From: Gammaproteobacteria bacterium RIFCSPHIGHO2_12_FULL_63_22
Lineage (GTDB): Bacteria; Pseudomonadota; Gammaproteobacteria; Xanthomonadales; Xanthomonadaceae
DNA length: 64,000 nt
Assembly (NCBI GenBank): GCA_001801685.1
Contig: MGYJ01000094.1
Coordinates: 1-64,000 of the forward strand
Reading direction: 5' to 3'
Shown here: positions 63,005 through 64,000 of the stretch, piece by piece
Layout: the number at the start of each line of letters is the position of its first letter
Position numbering within the stretch: position 1 is the stretch's first letter
Translations under genes and position numbers: made by a program
The notes under the pieces: generated by a model
Told to the model about the DNA's origin: nothing
Database searches by the model: none
The model's input: only the letters and a program-made list of their open reading frames with translations

Positions 63005-64000
63005 TGGTTGAAGCCCAATGCATCCAGGACGCGATCGACGCCGCGGCCGTCGACCAACTTGGCGGCGGCCGCCGATGCGGCAGAACGACGCTCAGGGCAA
63101 TCGAGTGACGCTAACTTGCGCGGAAGCGCGACCTCGATCTCATCCAGGGACTCAATCAATTCGGCTACGCCGGCAGCATGTAGGGCCAATGCACCCGGGC
63201 GCTGGTTCTCCGCCAACACCACTAGCACCGAAGGAAGGCCAACGCAGCACCGCTCCAGCGCAGCCACGCCGGCCGAGCCGATGGCGATGTCGCTTGAAGC
63301 GGCAAGGCTTGCCATGTCTTGCACGTCGACCATCACCTGGCAGGGAAGCGCGGATTGCCCAGCAAGCCCTACCACCTCGGAAAGCCAGGGGGCATTCAAC
63401 CCCAAGACGACCGAAATTTGGCAATCCGACGACAGCCCGCAATTCCTGAGCGCGCGTAAAACCATCGAGGTGGCATTGACGTGGTCAACGCCACCCATGT
63501 TCACAAGCACGCTCAGAATCCTTGGCTTGCACGCCCGCCCAAGCCTTTCGCCTCGCGCGGCAAGGAATTCCGGCCGAAGCAGGGCGAATTCCGGCCCTGC
63601 CAGGCAGATCGCCTGCCCGGGCAGAAAGCGGGTGTAGTCCGCTGCCACTCGACCCGCATTGTGGTCAAGCAGAAAATCACAGGAATGCGATCGGTTGGCC
63701 AAGTCGTCTATCGCCAATAGAGTCTGGGTGTTCGGCTTCAATGCCGATTCCCACTTTCCATCGAGTGCGTAGTGGTCCACCACGAGCAATGCCGTCATGT
63801 CCGTACCAAGGACTGCCCGTGTCTGTTCGGCATCAACCTGCCATGTGCCGCCGAGCCACGACTGGTAGTCGTCGTTGACGGAACCGGGCCCACCCTTCGA
63901 GGAATGATCCAGCGGCAGCAGAGTCAGACGATGGCCTTCGGCCTCAATCCTGGCGCCAATGTGACCTGCGTGCGCGCGGCAAATGAAATGGCAGGGATTG
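63001..64000 (-). CDS. pseG: UDP-sugar hydrolase PseG (5' end cut by window edge)
   Basis: Removes UDP from UDP-2,4-diacetamido-2,4,6-trideoxy-L-altrose. The open frame continues to base 64000 with CHFICRAHAGHIGARIEAEG, which is normal near the PseG N-terminus, so the first about 30 residues are missing. Visible parts are VDHYALDGKWE, IDDLANRSHSCDFLLDHNAG, LVNMGGVDHVNATSMVLRAL and the donor-site SAGVAALERCCVGLPSVLVV. It overlaps pseH. pseC and pseF were not found and probably lie upstream of this gene beyond the window. Confidence 0.88.
   Translation of the reverse strand, partial: NPCHFICRAHAGHIGARIEAEGHRLTLLPLDHSSKGGPGSVNDDYQSWLGGTWQVDAEQTRAVLGTDMTALLVVDHYALDGKWESALKPNTQTLLAIDDLANRSHSCDFLLDHNAGRVAADYTRFLPGQAICLAGPEFALLRPEFLAARGERLGRACKPRILSVLVNMGGVDHVNATSMVLRALRNCGLSSDCQISVVLGLNAPWLSEVVGLAGQSALPCQVMVDVQDMASLAASSDIAIGSAGVAALERCCVGLPSVLVVLAENQRPGALALHAAGVAELIESLDEIEVALPRKLASLDCPERRSAASAAAAKLVDGRGVDRVLDALGFNQ

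Overview
This GC-rich window reads as a chromosome segment of a gammaproteobacterium of the Xanthomonadaceae/Lysobacteraceae (Lysobacter–Xanthomonas relatives). The evidence is the run ruvC-ruvA-kup-ruvB-ybgC-tolQRAB-pal-cpoB-queE, a YebC protein with the shortened 'MGR...' N-terminus I associate with xanthomonads, tandem secreted DUF3011 proteins, a pilS/pilR/pilA region next to glycan genes, and palindromic REP elements with the core GTGGGAGCGGCC. The genus cannot be fixed from the sequence.

Layout. 1-401: intergenic repeat DNA with two inverted repeats. 402-13776 (minus strand): aspS, an alpha/beta hydrolase, yebC, ruvC, ruvA, kup, ruvB, ybgC, tolQ, tolR, tolA, tolB, pal, cpoB, queE, with many ATGA-type stop/start overlaps. 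13958-15987 (plus): two secreted DUF3011 paralogues. 16013-20026: an FmdB-type zinc ribbon, an ABC-F ATPase with a REP palindrome inside its coding sequence, and a KefB/YbaL-type cation:proton antiporter. 20027-20537: a repeat-rich gap. 20538-24047 (minus): clpB behind a plausible heat-shock promoter, and pgeF. 24115-33100: a large Ser/Thr kinase/TPR membrane protein, rluD, bamD, a Blc-type lipocalin, nadE, sucD, sucC. 33200-36267 (plus): the two-component pair pilS-pilR. 36245 to the right edge: a surface-glycan island that also contains the major pilin pilA.

The glycan island has these parts: GDP-fucose enzymes (gmd, fcl) plus two more GDP-mannose-dehydratase-family proteins; pilA with a textbook sigma-54 promoter, flanked by two multi-membrane GT-C proteins that may glycosylate pilin or surface glycans; pseB; a plus-strand run of glycosyltransferase, methyltransferase, acyltransferase, epimerase and glycosyltransferase; a minus-strand run with a PglK/MsbA-type ABC flippase candidate, an SDR with Tyr-x-x-x-Arg in place of Tyr-x-x-x-Lys, two FkbM-type proteins and a sugar C-methyltransferase; a HisH/HisF/PseA(WbpG)-type trio; and pseI, pseH and pseG with a Pse-associated methylase. 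Together these point to a pseudaminic-acid-type sugar, probably carrying an acetamidino group and methyl groups. PseC and PseF are not in the window and are expected past position 64000.

Most noteworthy observations: (1) the 5' end of queE is tandemly duplicated (35 bp) as a 12-codon leader ORF that differs from queE only at synonymous positions and in its start codon; (2) a REP palindrome is read in frame inside the ABC-F gene, and a half REP supplies the sucD stop codon; (3) the HisF-like protein lacks the first catalytic Asp of histidine biosynthesis; (4) the GDP-mannose dehydratase-like protein near 51.4 kb has lost its catalytic Lys. No tRNA, rRNA, CRISPR array or intact transposase was seen.
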